A stretch of DNA of 64,000 nucleotides from Paenibacillus sp. URB8-2 (GCF_013393385.1 NZ_AP023239.1:1798001-1862000); one strand, 5' to 3'. Positions 46,262-54,703 are shown, counted from the stretch's first letter. Translations and numbers: made by a program. The notes: generated from the letters alone by a model not told the origin.

Positions 46262-47371
46262 ATGGCACTCGTCGAATTTCGCCAGGTGCGCAAGCAGTTT
46301 ATCGACCAGAACAAGAAGTCCTTCACAGCGGTAGAGGGATCGGATTTTGTAATTCAGGATAAGGAGTTTGTCGTCTTCGTCGGTCCTTCGGGCTGCGGTA
46401 AAACGACTTCGCTGCGGATGATCGCGGGTCTTGAGAAGCAGACAAGCGGCGATATCATCATCGGCGACCGCATCGTCAACGACCTGCATCCGAAGGACCG
46501 CGACATCGCGATGGTGTTTCAGGATTATGCGCTGTATCCGCATATGACGATCCGCGAAAATCTGTCCTTCGGGCTGCGCAATCTCAAGAAGCCGAAAGAG
46601 TATATTGAACAAAAGGTGCGTGAAGCTTCAAACATACTCGGGCTGGATCATATGCTGGACCGCAAGCCGCGGGAGCTTTCCGGCGGGCAGCGCCAGCGCG
46701 TGGCCGTGGGCCGCGCCATCGTACGCGATCCGCAGGTGTTTCTGTTCGACGAGCCGCTGTCCAATCTGGACGCGAAGCTGCGCGTACAAATGCGGGTGGA
46801 GCTTAGCGAGCTGCATAAGCGTCTTGGAGCGACAATTGTGTACGTCACACATGACCAGGTTGAAGCCATGACGCTGGGTGAGCGCATCGTCGTCATGAAC
46901 CAGGGAGTCATTCAGCAGATCGCTTCGCCGGCGGAATTGTATGCCAATCCGAAGAATATGTTCGTCGCCGGCTTTATCGGCTCTCCGGCCATGAACTTTA
47001 TCGATGCCCGCGTCGAGCGGGACCGCATAATCGTGGACGGCGGATCGTTTGGACTGCCGGAAGATGTCGCGGCGCGCTTGTCGGCTTATTCGGGCAAAGA
47101 GATTGTGCTTGGCATCCGTCCGGAGGATATTTACGGGGATGATTTCGCGCCGGGGGTTTCCACGGAGCATCGGCTTCAGGCCCGTATTCAGGTCGTCGAG
47201 CATCTGGGCTCGGAGAACCTCGTCTATTTTCATGTGGGCAACCGGCTGGTGACGGCGAAGGTGCATCCCGAAACCCAGGGCTATAACGGACTTAGCAAAG
47301 AATTTATTCTCGATCTGAGAAAATGCCATTATTTCGATCCGGCGACACAGGAACGGATAACCGGCAAATAA
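46262..47371 (+). CDS. ABC sugar importer ATPase (MsmX/UgpC type)
   Basis: ATG 46262 (MALVEFRQVRKQFIDQNKKS) has GGGGGAAG upstream. The 369 residues contain Walker A (GPSGCGKTT), Q loop (VFQDYALYPHMTI), signature LSGGQRQRV, Walker B (VFLFDEPLSNLD), the switch histidine in VTHDQVEAM and a C-terminal OB-like regulatory domain with GIRPEDIYGDDF. This is the only importer-type ATPase in the window, although four binding-protein-dependent sugar importers are encoded. It belongs to the peptidoglycan sugar operon but could, like MsmX of Bacillus, serve several importers. Confidence 0.93.
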   Translation: MALVEFRQVRKQFIDQNKKSFTAVEGSDFVIQDKEFVVFVGPSGCGKTTSLRMIAGLEKQTSGDIIIGDRIVNDLHPKDRDIAMVFQDYALYPHMTIRENLSFGLRNLKKPKEYIEQKVREASNILGLDHMLDRKPRELSGGQRQRVAVGRAIVRDPQVFLFDEPLSNLDAKLRVQMRVELSELHKRLGATIVYVTHDQVEAMTLGERIVVMNQGVIQQIASPAELYANPKNMFVAGFIGSPAMNFIDARVERDRIIVDGGSFGLPEDVAARLSAYSGKEIVLGIRPEDIYGDDFAPGVSTEHRLQARIQVVEHLGSENLVYFHVGNRLVTAKVHPETQGYNGLSKEFILDLRKCHYFDPATQERITGK

Positions 47372-47414
47372 GCGGTAGCGTCAATTCTGTCTTAAGCAAA
47401 GGGGTGCACGCGCA

Positions 47415-48119
47415 ATGAAAAAACTGAACGAGGTACTGATCGGCACCGGAACGGAAATCTACAGAGAGATCATCCCACTTACGCTGCTTGGTCTGACGGG
47501 ATCGGCCGTACTGGTTCCGGCGATTCTGTTTCTTCCGGCAACGCTGACGCTTCTGCTGCTTCCTCTCATCTACATGCCTTTGATATTCGGCTCGTTCTAT
47601 GCCTATCACCGCAAAACGGAAGGGAAAAAGCTATCTGTCCGCTCGATGCTGGGCGGCGCAGCGAAGGGCTTCGCGCCTTCTTTCCTGCTCGGCCTGCTGC
47701 TTGCCCTGCTGGGCCTGATTTTGTGGTCGACCTGGTGGTATTACGGTGGACGCGGCAGTTTGGCGGGCCGGGCGGTTGCCATTTTTCAGACTTATTTCGT
47801 GGCGATGGCACTCATTTCCCAGTTCTATACGCTGCAATTGGTTATTCAGCGGGAAATGGGTATCTTCAAGGCGATGGGCGAGAGCGTGAAGCTGTTCTTC
47901 CGGCATCCTGCATATACGATCGGGGCGTTCTTTCAAGCGGTGTGCGTCGGCGTAATGCTGGCCGTAACCGTCGTAGGCTTTTTCGCTCTCTTCAACGGCA
48001 TGCTGGCGGTCTATTCCCATAAGGCCGTCCACAATGTTCTTAACCCGGAGGAGGCGGACGAAGCGGAGGAAGGGCAAGCGACCGGAAATGCCGTCTATGC
48101 GGGTAGGGAACGGTTATGA
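47415..48119 (+). CDS. DUF624 (YesL-like) membrane protein
   Basis: The 234-residue protein has five or six membrane helices (PLTLLGLTGSAVLVPAILFL; FLLGLLLALLGLILWSTWWY; FQAVCVGVMLAVTVVGFFAL) and an acidic tail. The arrangement of a first helix pair, a FYAYHRKTEGK loop and a long middle loop resembles DUF624/YesL proteins, which accompany ABC sugar importers in Bacillota. Their role is unknown; an accessory or assembly role is often assumed. Its TGA overlaps the ATG of the next gene (48116-48119). Confidence 0.65.
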   Translation: MKKLNEVLIGTGTEIYREIIPLTLLGLTGSAVLVPAILFLPATLTLLLLPLIYMPLIFGSFYAYHRKTEGKKLSVRSMLGGAAKGFAPSFLLGLLLALLGLILWSTWWYYGGRGSLAGRAVAIFQTYFVAMALISQFYTLQLVIQREMGIFKAMGESVKLFFRHPAYTIGAFFQAVCVGVMLAVTVVGFFALFNGMLAVYSHKAVHNVLNPEEADEAEEGQATGNAVYAGRERL

Positions 48120-49423
48120 ATAAAGCCGAAGGGGGAATGATCATGAACCTTGGCGGCGAAAAGATAGCTGTGGAACCGGGCCGCGAAGGGAGCGCTCCGC
48201 TTCTGACGGAGGCCGCTCCTCGCGGGAGAGCCTGGGGACGAAAGGATGAGCCCCGCCCCTGCGTTCGCACCGGCGCCGACCGGCTTGCCACCGGTCTCGG
48301 CCATCCGCTGCTGGATGGACGGCGTCTCGGCCTTGTCACGAATCCGACGGGAATCACGGCGGATTTCCGCTCTACCGCGAGCGTCTGCGCGGAACTGCCG
48401 TCTTCCCGGTTGACGGCGCTGTTCGCCTGCGAGCATGGCATACGCGGCCAGCATCAGGCGGGCATACGGTTTGAGGACGAATGGGACGAACGATTCGGCG
48501 TTCCGGTGTACAGTCTGTACGGCAGGCACACCCGGCCGCAGAGCTACATGCTGGACAATGTCGATACGGTGGTGTTCGACGTTCAGGATGTTGGGATACG
48601 GTTCTACACCTACCTGTCCACTCTGCTGTATGTCATGGAAGCTTGCGCGGCGAACGGCAAAAGTCTGCTCGTGCTGGACCGGCCAAACCCGCTCGGCGGT
48701 CTCGTCTGCGAAGGCGGACTGCTGAAGCGAGGATACGAGTCGATGGTGGGCGCCTGGACCCTGCCGATTCGTACGGGCATGACAATTGGAGAACTGGCGC
48801 TGATGGCTAGCGACAAGAAAGGGCTTGGCTGCGACCTCGCGGTCATCCCGATGGAGCGCTGGGAACGCCGCATGGAATATGGCGGCACCGGCCTGCCGTG
48901 GATGCTTCCATCGCCAAATATGCCGGACGTCGATACCGTCAGGGTATACGGGGGAACGTGCTTTTTCGAAGGGACGAATCTGTCCGAAGGGCGGGGAACG
49001 ACGCGGCCGTTCGAGTGGATCGGGGCGCCTTGGCTGGACGGTGAAGGTTTCGCGGAAGCGGTGAACCGCCATGAACTGCCGGGCGTTTATGCCCATCCGG
49101 TGTATATGACGCCGTCTTTTTCCAAGCATCAAGGAAATCTGTGCGGCGGCGTGCGTCTGTTCGTAACGGACCCGGACCGCTTTCAATCCGCTCTGACCGG
49201 ACTTGTTCTGCTGCATGAAGCGAAATCGCTGTACCCGGAGCATTTTGAATGGCTAGCGCCGCCGAAGGCGGGCTCGCGGCATTTTATCGATTTATTGACC
49301 GGCGGGGACGAAGTCCGGAACGCCATCGGGCGAAGGGACGGCCTTGTCCGGATTACGGAAACCTGGCTTAAAGAAAGCGAGGAATGGAAGGAGATGCGTC
49401 GGCCCTATCTTTTATATTCGTAA
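48116..49423 (+). CDS. NamZ-like exo-beta-N-acetylmuramidase (GH171, DUF1343) without signal peptide
   Basis: Start options are ATG 48116, which overlaps the upstream stop as ATGA, and ATG 48143 with AAGGGGGAATG upstream; both give a cytoplasmic protein of about 430 residues. The DUF1343/GH171 signatures are LLDGRRLGLVTNPTGI, LFACEHGIRGQHQAG, PVYSLYGRHTRPQSYMLDNV, VVFDVQDVGIRFYTYLSTL and FFEGTNLSEGRGTTRPFE. Bacillus subtilis NamZ (YbbC) releases MurNAc from the non-reducing end of MurNAc-GlcNAc and is exported; here the N-terminus is hydrophilic (GREGSAPLLTEAAPRGR) with no membrane segment. The family call is firm, the cytoplasmic location is inferred. Confidence 0.85.
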   Translation: MNKAEGGMIMNLGGEKIAVEPGREGSAPLLTEAAPRGRAWGRKDEPRPCVRTGADRLATGLGHPLLDGRRLGLVTNPTGITADFRSTASVCAELPSSRLTALFACEHGIRGQHQAGIRFEDEWDERFGVPVYSLYGRHTRPQSYMLDNVDTVVFDVQDVGIRFYTYLSTLLYVMEACAANGKSLLVLDRPNPLGGLVCEGGLLKRGYESMVGAWTLPIRTGMTIGELALMASDKKGLGCDLAVIPMERWERRMEYGGTGLPWMLPSPNMPDVDTVRVYGGTCFFEGTNLSEGRGTTRPFEWIGAPWLDGEGFAEAVNRHELPGVYAHPVYMTPSFSKHQGNLCGGVRLFVTDPDRFQSALTGLVLLHEAKSLYPEHFEWLAPPKAGSRHFIDLLTGGDEVRNAIGRRDGLVRITETWLKESEEWKEMRRPYLLYS

Positions 49424-49469
49424 AAGGGCGACCCCCGCAAGTTTCAGTTACGAAAGGAGAAGTGACAGC

Positions 49470-51371
49470 ATGGAGCGGCAGAATGAGGAAATGCTCATAA
49501 CAGCGAAAGGAGCGGTGGACAAGGGCATCGCCTCCGGTGCGCCCGGTAACGGAGCGCCGGGGAACCCGCTGCCTTGCGGAGCGAACGCACCGGACGGCGA
49601 AACAGCGGAGATCGTGGAAGACCAGCTCGCCGGAATGAGCCTCAGAGATAAAATCGGCCAGATGTTAATCTGCGGCTTCTACGGGACCTCCATGGATGGA
49701 GATCTTCGGCGTCTGATCGCCGATTATAAAATCGGCGGCGTCATTTATTTCGCCCGCAATGTGGAATCGCCGGCTCAGATCGCCCGGCTTACCGAAGAAT
49801 TGCAGGACGCCGCTGCGAAGAGCGGCACGCCGCCGCTCTGGATTTCCATCGACCAGGAAGGCGGAATGGTCGCGAGGATTACCGAAGGCGTCGCGCTGAT
49901 GCCGGGCGGAATGGCCATTGCCGCCGCCGGGTCGGAGGAGGACGCCTATTTGGCCGCTTACGCCAGCGGCCAAGAGCTTGCCGCGATGGGGATTAACTTG
50001 AATTACGCCCCGGTGCTGGACGTGAACAACAATCCGGGCAATCCGGTAATCGGCGTGCGATCCTTCGGCGAATCGCCGGAGAAGGTCGCGCGGTTCGGCG
50101 CGCAGACGCTCCGCGGCTTTCAGGATGCCGGTGTCGCGGCGACGGCCAAGCATTTTCCCGGGCATGGCGACACCGATGTGGATTCCCATCTCGACCTGCC
50201 CACCGTGCCGCATGACCGGAAGCGCATGGAAGCAGTGGAGCTGAAGCCATTCAGGGAAGCGGTACAGGCGGGCGTGGACGCTATTATGTCTGCGCATATT
50301 TATTTTCCCGCGCTGGAGAGCGGGAAGTTGCCAGTGACCCTCTCGAAGGCGGCGCTTACCGGGCTGCTTCGCGAGGAGCTAGGGTTCGAAGGCATCATTA
50401 CGACCGACTGCATGGAAATGAACGCCATTGCCGAGCATTTCGGCACGGCCCCGGCTTCCGTCATGGCGGTCGAGGCCGGCGCGGACCTTGTTCTGGTCAG
50501 CCATCGCCTCGACCGCCAACTCGGCGCCATTGGAGCCATCGAGCTGGCGGTGAACGAAGGGAGACTGAGCACGGAGCGCATCGACGAATCGGTGCGCCGT
50601 CTGCTTGCTATGAAGCTGCGGCGCGGCGTGCTTGGCGTTCGGCTGTCATCAGAGGACGCCCTGAATGCCGGGCTGCCGCCAGTGAGCGATCCTGACAAAT
50701 CCGCTGCCGTCACGCTGCCGGTTAAAAATGATTCCGACCTGGGTTTTCCCGACATGACCGATCCGGCAGCGGACGTCCCGCATACGGCGGATTTGACTCT
50801 CCTGAACAGTGCGGAGCACCGGGAGATTGCCCGGCGAATCAGCGAAGCGAGTGTGACGCTCGTGCGGCACAGCTTACCAATGCTTCCGCTCGGCGGGGAG
50901 CGCACGCTCGTCGTCACCATCGCGCCGGGGGCGGTTACCCAGGCCGACGAATCGGTGGCGGTAGGCCCTGGGCTGGGTTCCGCTCTGAAGCGGCACGGCC
51001 TGGATTGCCGCGAGATTGTCGTCCCTCCAGCCGAAATCGCCGGGCGCCTCGATTCGCTGGTCCGCGAAGCGGCGTCCGGGGGATATGGGCATCTCGTTGT
51101 CGGCACGTACAACGCGCAGTTCGACGCTGCTCAAATCTCGCTGGTGAAATCCCTGCTCGCGCTGGGGAAACCGCTGGCTGTGGCCGCGCTGCGCAATCCC
51201 TATGATCTGCTGGCATTTCCGGAAGTGCAGGTGTACGCGGCAGCCTACGAGTCCCGTCCGCTTGCGCTGGACAGCATGGCGAAGGCGCTTCTGGGCCTCA
51301 CTCCGTTCCGGGGACGCCTGCCCGTATCGCTTGGAGAGCTGCATCCGGCCGGGTGGGGACTTGTGTTATGA
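49470..51371 (+). CDS. nagZ: Beta-N-acetylglucosaminidase NagZ-type (GH3), cytoplasmic
   Basis: ATG 49470 (MERQNEEMLITAKGAVDKGI) follows AAAGGAGAAG. The 633-residue protein has a GH3 barrel with DKIGQMLICGFYG, DQEGGMVARI, the signature KHFPGHGDTDVDSHLDLPTV containing the catalytic His/Asp pair typical of NagZ, and the nucleophile aspartate in GIITTDCMEMNAI. A second alpha/beta domain follows, as in Bacillus NagZ (YbbD), which is exported. Here no signal peptide is present; a 50-residue Gly/Pro/Ala-rich head precedes the barrel. It should remove GlcNAc from GlcNAc-MurNAc or muropeptide fragments after import. The TGA overlaps the next gene's ATG. Confidence 0.9.
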   Translation: MERQNEEMLITAKGAVDKGIASGAPGNGAPGNPLPCGANAPDGETAEIVEDQLAGMSLRDKIGQMLICGFYGTSMDGDLRRLIADYKIGGVIYFARNVESPAQIARLTEELQDAAAKSGTPPLWISIDQEGGMVARITEGVALMPGGMAIAAAGSEEDAYLAAYASGQELAAMGINLNYAPVLDVNNNPGNPVIGVRSFGESPEKVARFGAQTLRGFQDAGVAATAKHFPGHGDTDVDSHLDLPTVPHDRKRMEAVELKPFREAVQAGVDAIMSAHIYFPALESGKLPVTLSKAALTGLLREELGFEGIITTDCMEMNAIAEHFGTAPASVMAVEAGADLVLVSHRLDRQLGAIGAIELAVNEGRLSTERIDESVRRLLAMKLRRGVLGVRLSSEDALNAGLPPVSDPDKSAAVTLPVKNDSDLGFPDMTDPAADVPHTADLTLLNSAEHREIARRISEASVTLVRHSLPMLPLGGERTLVVTIAPGAVTQADESVAVGPGLGSALKRHGLDCREIVVPPAEIAGRLDSLVREAASGGYGHLVVGTYNAQFDAAQISLVKSLLALGKPLAVAALRNPYDLLAFPEVQVYAAAYESRPLALDSMAKALLGLTPFRGRLPVSLGELHPAGWGLVL

Positions 51372-52555
51372 TCGGGCCTCTGTGGAACAAGCAGAGGGCA
51401 ACTGTCCTCGGACTGATGTCCGGTACTTCGCTTGACGGCATCGACGCGGCCATTGTGTCCATCGAAGGCGCCGGGCTTGAGGCCAAAGCGAAGCTGCTGC
51501 ATTACTACAGCGTCCCATATGACGAAGCGCTGCGCGAGCGGATGAAGGAGCTGTGCACAACCGAGCGCTCCTCGGTGGACCTCGTATGCGGCATGAACGT
51601 CTACCTTGCCGAGAAATTCGCCGAGGCATCCATAGCGGCTGTTCGCAATGCGGGGATGGACATGGAAGACATCGATCTGATCAGCTCGCACGGCCAGACG
51701 GTCTGGCATATACCCGAAGGAGACAGCGTTGATCCTTATAAGGTCCGCTCCACACTGCAATTGGGCGACTTATCCGTGCTCGCCAAGCGGACCGGCCGCC
51801 CGGTCGTCGGCGATTTCCGCCCGGCGGACATGGCGGTCGGCGGCCAGGGCGCGCCGCTCGCCCCGTACGGGGACCTGATCCTGTTCCGTCATCCGTCAAA
51901 GGGGCGGCTGCTGCAAAATATCGGGGGCATCGGTAACTGCACCGCCCTGCCGGCCTTCGCCGGACCCGAAGACGTATTCGCGTTCGACACGGGTCCCGGC
52001 AATATGGTGATTGACCAGGCCGTGTATCTGTTGTCGAACGGCAAATTGACCTATGACGAAGGCGGCTCCTGGGCCGCGCAGGGCCATGCCGACGAAGCGC
52101 TGATTGCCGAGATGCTGGAGCATCCGTATTTCGCTGCGGAGCCGCCGAAATCGACGGGCCGAGAGCTGTTCGGCAAGGCGTATGCCGCCGAATTCGTCTC
52201 CCGGGCCGCGGCGCGGGGGCTGGACGGAAGCGATATTGTCGCGACGGCGACCGCCTTCACAGCCCGGACGATTGCGGAAGGCTGCAAGCGCTTTGTCTTT
52301 CCCCGCTGTTCCATAGCCGAGATCATCGTCAGCGGCGGCGGTGCGCACAACCGTACGCTGCTGAATATGCTGCGGCAGCTGCTGCCAGGGCAGGACGTTC
52401 TTACTTCGGGCGAACTGGGCGTCAGCGACGATGCGAAGGAAGCGGTCATTTTCGCGCTGCTGGGCAATGATTTCATGCACGGCATCAGCAACCATCTGCC
52501 TTCCGCCACAGGCGCGAGCCGCTCAACGGTGCTGGGCAAGCTGGCTTTTCCTTGA
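51368..52555 (+). CDS. anmK: Anhydro-N-acetylmuramic acid kinase
   Basis: ATG 51368 overlaps the nagZ stop as ATGA; GGTGGGG precedes it, and the in-frame GTG upstream is not needed. The 395-residue protein has the AnmK signatures LGLMSGTSLDGIDAAIVSIE, SSHGQTVWHIPEGD, VVGDFRPADMAVGGQGAPLA, NIGGIGNCTALP, DTGPGNMVIDQAV and IIVSGGGAHNRTLLNML. AnmK opens and phosphorylates 1,6-anhydro-MurNAc to MurNAc-6-phosphate, the substrate of MurQ. Its presence implies that anhydro-muropeptides, produced by lytic transglycosylases, are part of the imported diet. It closes the salvage operon. Confidence 0.94.
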   Translation: MIGPLWNKQRATVLGLMSGTSLDGIDAAIVSIEGAGLEAKAKLLHYYSVPYDEALRERMKELCTTERSSVDLVCGMNVYLAEKFAEASIAAVRNAGMDMEDIDLISSHGQTVWHIPEGDSVDPYKVRSTLQLGDLSVLAKRTGRPVVGDFRPADMAVGGQGAPLAPYGDLILFRHPSKGRLLQNIGGIGNCTALPAFAGPEDVFAFDTGPGNMVIDQAVYLLSNGKLTYDEGGSWAAQGHADEALIAEMLEHPYFAAEPPKSTGRELFGKAYAAEFVSRAAARGLDGSDIVATATAFTARTIAEGCKRFVFPRCSIAEIIVSGGGAHNRTLLNMLRQLLPGQDVLTSGELGVSDDAKEAVIFALLGNDFMHGISNHLPSATGASRSTVLGKLAFP

Positions 52556-52608
52556 AGAAGATGATGGATCGTCTGCATTTGTAAATACAACAAATTGCAA
52601 AATGAAAG

Positions 52609-52637
52609 TTGACAAATTAAGATTCAGAGGGTAATAT
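52609..52637 (+). promoter_or_regulatory. Sigma-A promoter of leader copy A
   Basis: TTGACA (52609-52614), exactly 17 bases, then TAATAT (52632-52637): a near-consensus sigma-A promoter. The sequence around it, including about 20 bases upstream of the -35, is repeated before the second AraC gene (62844-62872). It drives the sulfated-glycan operon unless the leader terminates first. Confidence 0.8.
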
Positions 52638-52643
52638 ACAAAA

Positions 52644-52752
52644 CATCATGATAACCGAGTAAACATATTGGAATTAAATAACCTGTCGCTTAATGTTGAC
52701 CGGAACTCCGGAGACGTCTTTCCATAAATCTATGGAAAACGTCTCTTTTTTT
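52644..52752 (+). ncRNA. Leader/attenuator RNA, copy A
   Basis: The expected transcript starts near 52644 and ends at a strong terminator, about 105-109 nt. Shared with copy B are blocks reading AACATCATGATAACC, AGTAAACATATTGGAAT and TGTTGACCGGAACTCCGG, so this is a conserved RNA and not just promoter DNA. CCGG-AACT-CCGG can form a small stem directly before the terminator. It could be an attenuator controlling the downstream importer and sulfatases, or an independent small RNA. I do not recognise it as a known riboswitch, T-box or LicT-type antiterminator site. Confidence 0.6.
52711..52752 (+). terminator. Intrinsic terminator in leader A
   Basis: GAGACGT (52711-52717) pairs with ACGTCTC (52739-52745), TTTCCATA pairs with TATGGAAA within it, and TTTTTTT (52746-52752) follows. 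The loop is AATC. It lies more than 100 bp before the importer genes, as an attenuator would. Confidence 0.9.
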
Positions 52753-52786
52753 GTCCAAAGATACGAGACAAGGAGGAGTCAATTGA

Positions 52787-52858
52787 ATGAACAGACCCAA
52801 CATTTTGATGATTACGACAGATCACCAGCTGAGAATGCGGTTGAATGAAAGGAGGTGA
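52787..52858 (+). pseudogene. Sulfatase N-terminal remnant (23 codons)
   Basis: A short frame with an excellent ribosome binding site (AAGGAGGAG) begins MNRPNILMITTDHQLR, which matches the first residues of sulfatases (compare MSRKPNILLITSDQQ at 56245). After residue 16 it departs from the family (MRLNERR) and stops at 52856-52858. The stop lies inside the ribosome binding site of the permease gene. I read it as the leftover start of a deleted sulfatase gene, now perhaps a translated leader peptide coupling into the permease gene. Confidence 0.7.
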
Positions 52859-52862
52859 GATG

Positions 52863-53822
52863 ATGGGAACAGTCACGAAAATGGAGCTTCCCAAAGAACG
52901 CTACGGCCTCCGTATGAACCACCGCACGCGCAAGCAGTTGTGGTGCTGGGCCTTTATCGCTCCGCAGCTGACGCTGCTGCTGCTGTTTACGGCCTATCCG
53001 ATCGTAATGAGTTATATTTATGCTTTTTTCGATTGGAACGGATATGGGTCACCTAAAGATTATGTGGGATTGGGCAATTTCGTTGAGACGCTGACAGACC
53101 CCATTTTCTGGAACGCATTTCGGAACAGCCTGTTATTTATGGTCAGCGTAGTTGTTATTCAGGTTCCGCTGGCGCTTCTGGCAGCGCTGCTGCTGAACGC
53201 GGGCTGGCTGAAAGGAAAGGTGCTCTACCGTACGATTTACTTCCTGCCGGTCGTGACCACGACAGCTGTCGTCGGCCTGGTCATGCGTTTCATATTCGGC
53301 GCGTACAAAGGAGTCGTAAATGAGGTGCTGATCAAGCTGGGTCTGCTGTCCGCACCGGTGGACTGGCTTGGCTCGATTGATACGGCGTTCATGGTTGTCG
53401 TTCTGGTCGGCATTTGGAAAAGCTTTGGCATGAAGCTCGTGTACTGGCTCGCCGGCATTCAATCGCTGCCCAAAGAGGTGATCGAATCGGCCAAAATCGA
53501 TGGGGCTTCAGCGTTTCAATTGCTGCGGCATATTACGGTTCCTTTAATCATGCCGGTGGGCAGCGTCATCCTGCTTATGTCTGCGGTGAACGCGCTGCAT
53601 GTCTTCGATTTGGTCAAGTCGATGACGGACGGGGGACCAGCCTTCAGAACGGATATGGTCGACGTGTACATTTACCGTTATGCCTTTTCGGGGAACGGCG
53701 AGGCGCGCGTCGGATTTGCATCAGCCGCAGGGGTACTGTACGGCCTTGTTGTAATGCTTATCTCGCTCGCGTTTGGGCTGCTGGTCAAATGGACCGGCGG
53801 CAGGAGCAAGACCAGGTTGTAA
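52863..53822 (+). CDS. ABC sugar permease, first subunit (sulfated-glycan importer)
   Basis: ATG 52863 (MGTVTKMELPKERYGLRM) has AAAGGAGG upstream; ATG 52860 and 52845 are in frame but too close to or within the ribosome binding site. The 319 residues have six membrane helices (WAFIAPQLTLLLLFTAYPIV first) and an EAA-type loop VIESAKIDGASAFQLLRHIT. It is the first gene of the operon controlled by leader A, whose order is permease, permease, binding protein, unlike the other three importers of the window where the binding protein comes first. Confidence 0.87.
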   Translation: MGTVTKMELPKERYGLRMNHRTRKQLWCWAFIAPQLTLLLLFTAYPIVMSYIYAFFDWNGYGSPKDYVGLGNFVETLTDPIFWNAFRNSLLFMVSVVVIQVPLALLAALLLNAGWLKGKVLYRTIYFLPVVTTTAVVGLVMRFIFGAYKGVVNEVLIKLGLLSAPVDWLGSIDTAFMVVVLVGIWKSFGMKLVYWLAGIQSLPKEVIESAKIDGASAFQLLRHITVPLIMPVGSVILLMSAVNALHVFDLVKSMTDGGPAFRTDMVDVYIYRYAFSGNGEARVGFASAAGVLYGLVVMLISLAFGLLVKWTGGRSKTRL

Positions 53823-53835
53823 GGAGGCGGCAGAA

Positions 53836-54678
53836 ATGAGTTTCGGCAAAAAAAGAAAGTCCGCAGGGATTACGGTTGTTCATATTTTGCTGATCACGCT
53901 CGGCATCGTCTGGATTTATCCGTTTATCTGGATGATCATGTCTTCGTTTAAAACAAACAGCGAATATATCGTTTCCGGGATAAACCTGCTCCCTGAGAAA
54001 TTCCAATTTGAAAACTATGCAAGAGCGTGGAAAACGGCGCAATTTTCCGTCTATTTCTGGAATACCGTCACCATCACGGTTTCGGTCGTGGCAATAGTTC
54101 TGGCCGTCTGCTCTCTCACGGGGTACGCCATCGGGCGCTATCGTTTCACAGGACGAATCGCATTAATATCCGTTATTACTGCGTTGATGTTCATGCCCAA
54201 AGGCTACACGATCATTCCTGTCTATACGCTCGTGAATAAGCTTGGGCTGAACAACTCGCTGCTTGGAGTAATCCTGGCGGAAGTTGGAGGGGCTCACACG
54301 CTGTTCATTCTACTGTTTGCGGCATATTTCAGGGGCCTTCCGAAGGAGTTGTCGGAGTCGGCGGAGGTGGACGGCAGCGGGTTTGTCCGGACTTTCGTGC
54401 AAATTATGCTTCCCCTGTCCAAACCGATCCTCGCGACGACGGCGATTATGCAGTTCATGTGGACGTGGAACGCGTTTCTCATGCCGCTCATCTTCACGCT
54501 TAACAAACCGGAGCTGCGCACGCTTGGTGTCGGAATGTATCAATTCGTCGGCGAGAATACGATGGATTGGACCGGGATGGCGGCAGCGGCCAGCATCTCG
54601 CTGGTGCCAATTCTGGCGGTATTTATTGTGCTGCAGAGATATTTCATTGAAGGTGTATCCGGAGCAATCAAAGGATAG
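53836..54678 (+). CDS. ABC sugar permease, second subunit (sulfated-glycan importer)
   Basis: ATG 53836 (MSFGKKRKSAGITVVHILLI) follows AAGGAGG. The 280-residue MalG-type subunit has six helices and the coupling loop LSESAEVDGSGFVRTFVQIM, and ends ...EGVSGAIKG. It starts 13 bp after the upstream stop. No ATPase lies in this operon. Confidence 0.88.
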   Translation: MSFGKKRKSAGITVVHILLITLGIVWIYPFIWMIMSSFKTNSEYIVSGINLLPEKFQFENYARAWKTAQFSVYFWNTVTITVSVVAIVLAVCSLTGYAIGRYRFTGRIALISVITALMFMPKGYTIIPVYTLVNKLGLNNSLLGVILAEVGGAHTLFILLFAAYFRGLPKELSESAEVDGSGFVRTFVQIMLPLSKPILATTAIMQFMWTWNAFLMPLIFTLNKPELRTLGVGMYQFVGENTMDWTGMAAAASISLVPILAVFIVLQRYFIEGVSGAIKG

Positions 54679-54703
54679 GCCGATTATACTTGGAGGTTTT
54701 GAG

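Noticed and set aside
52644..52752. Known riboswitch, T-box or LicT/SacY-type leader
   Set aside because: I see no T-box motif AGGGTGGNACCGCG, no RAT-type antiterminator sequence and no classic riboswitch core; left as an unassigned leader.
54284..54703. 140-codon upstream extension of the third-locus binding protein
   Set aside because: It lies out of frame inside the permease gene and would bury the lipoprotein signal peptide.
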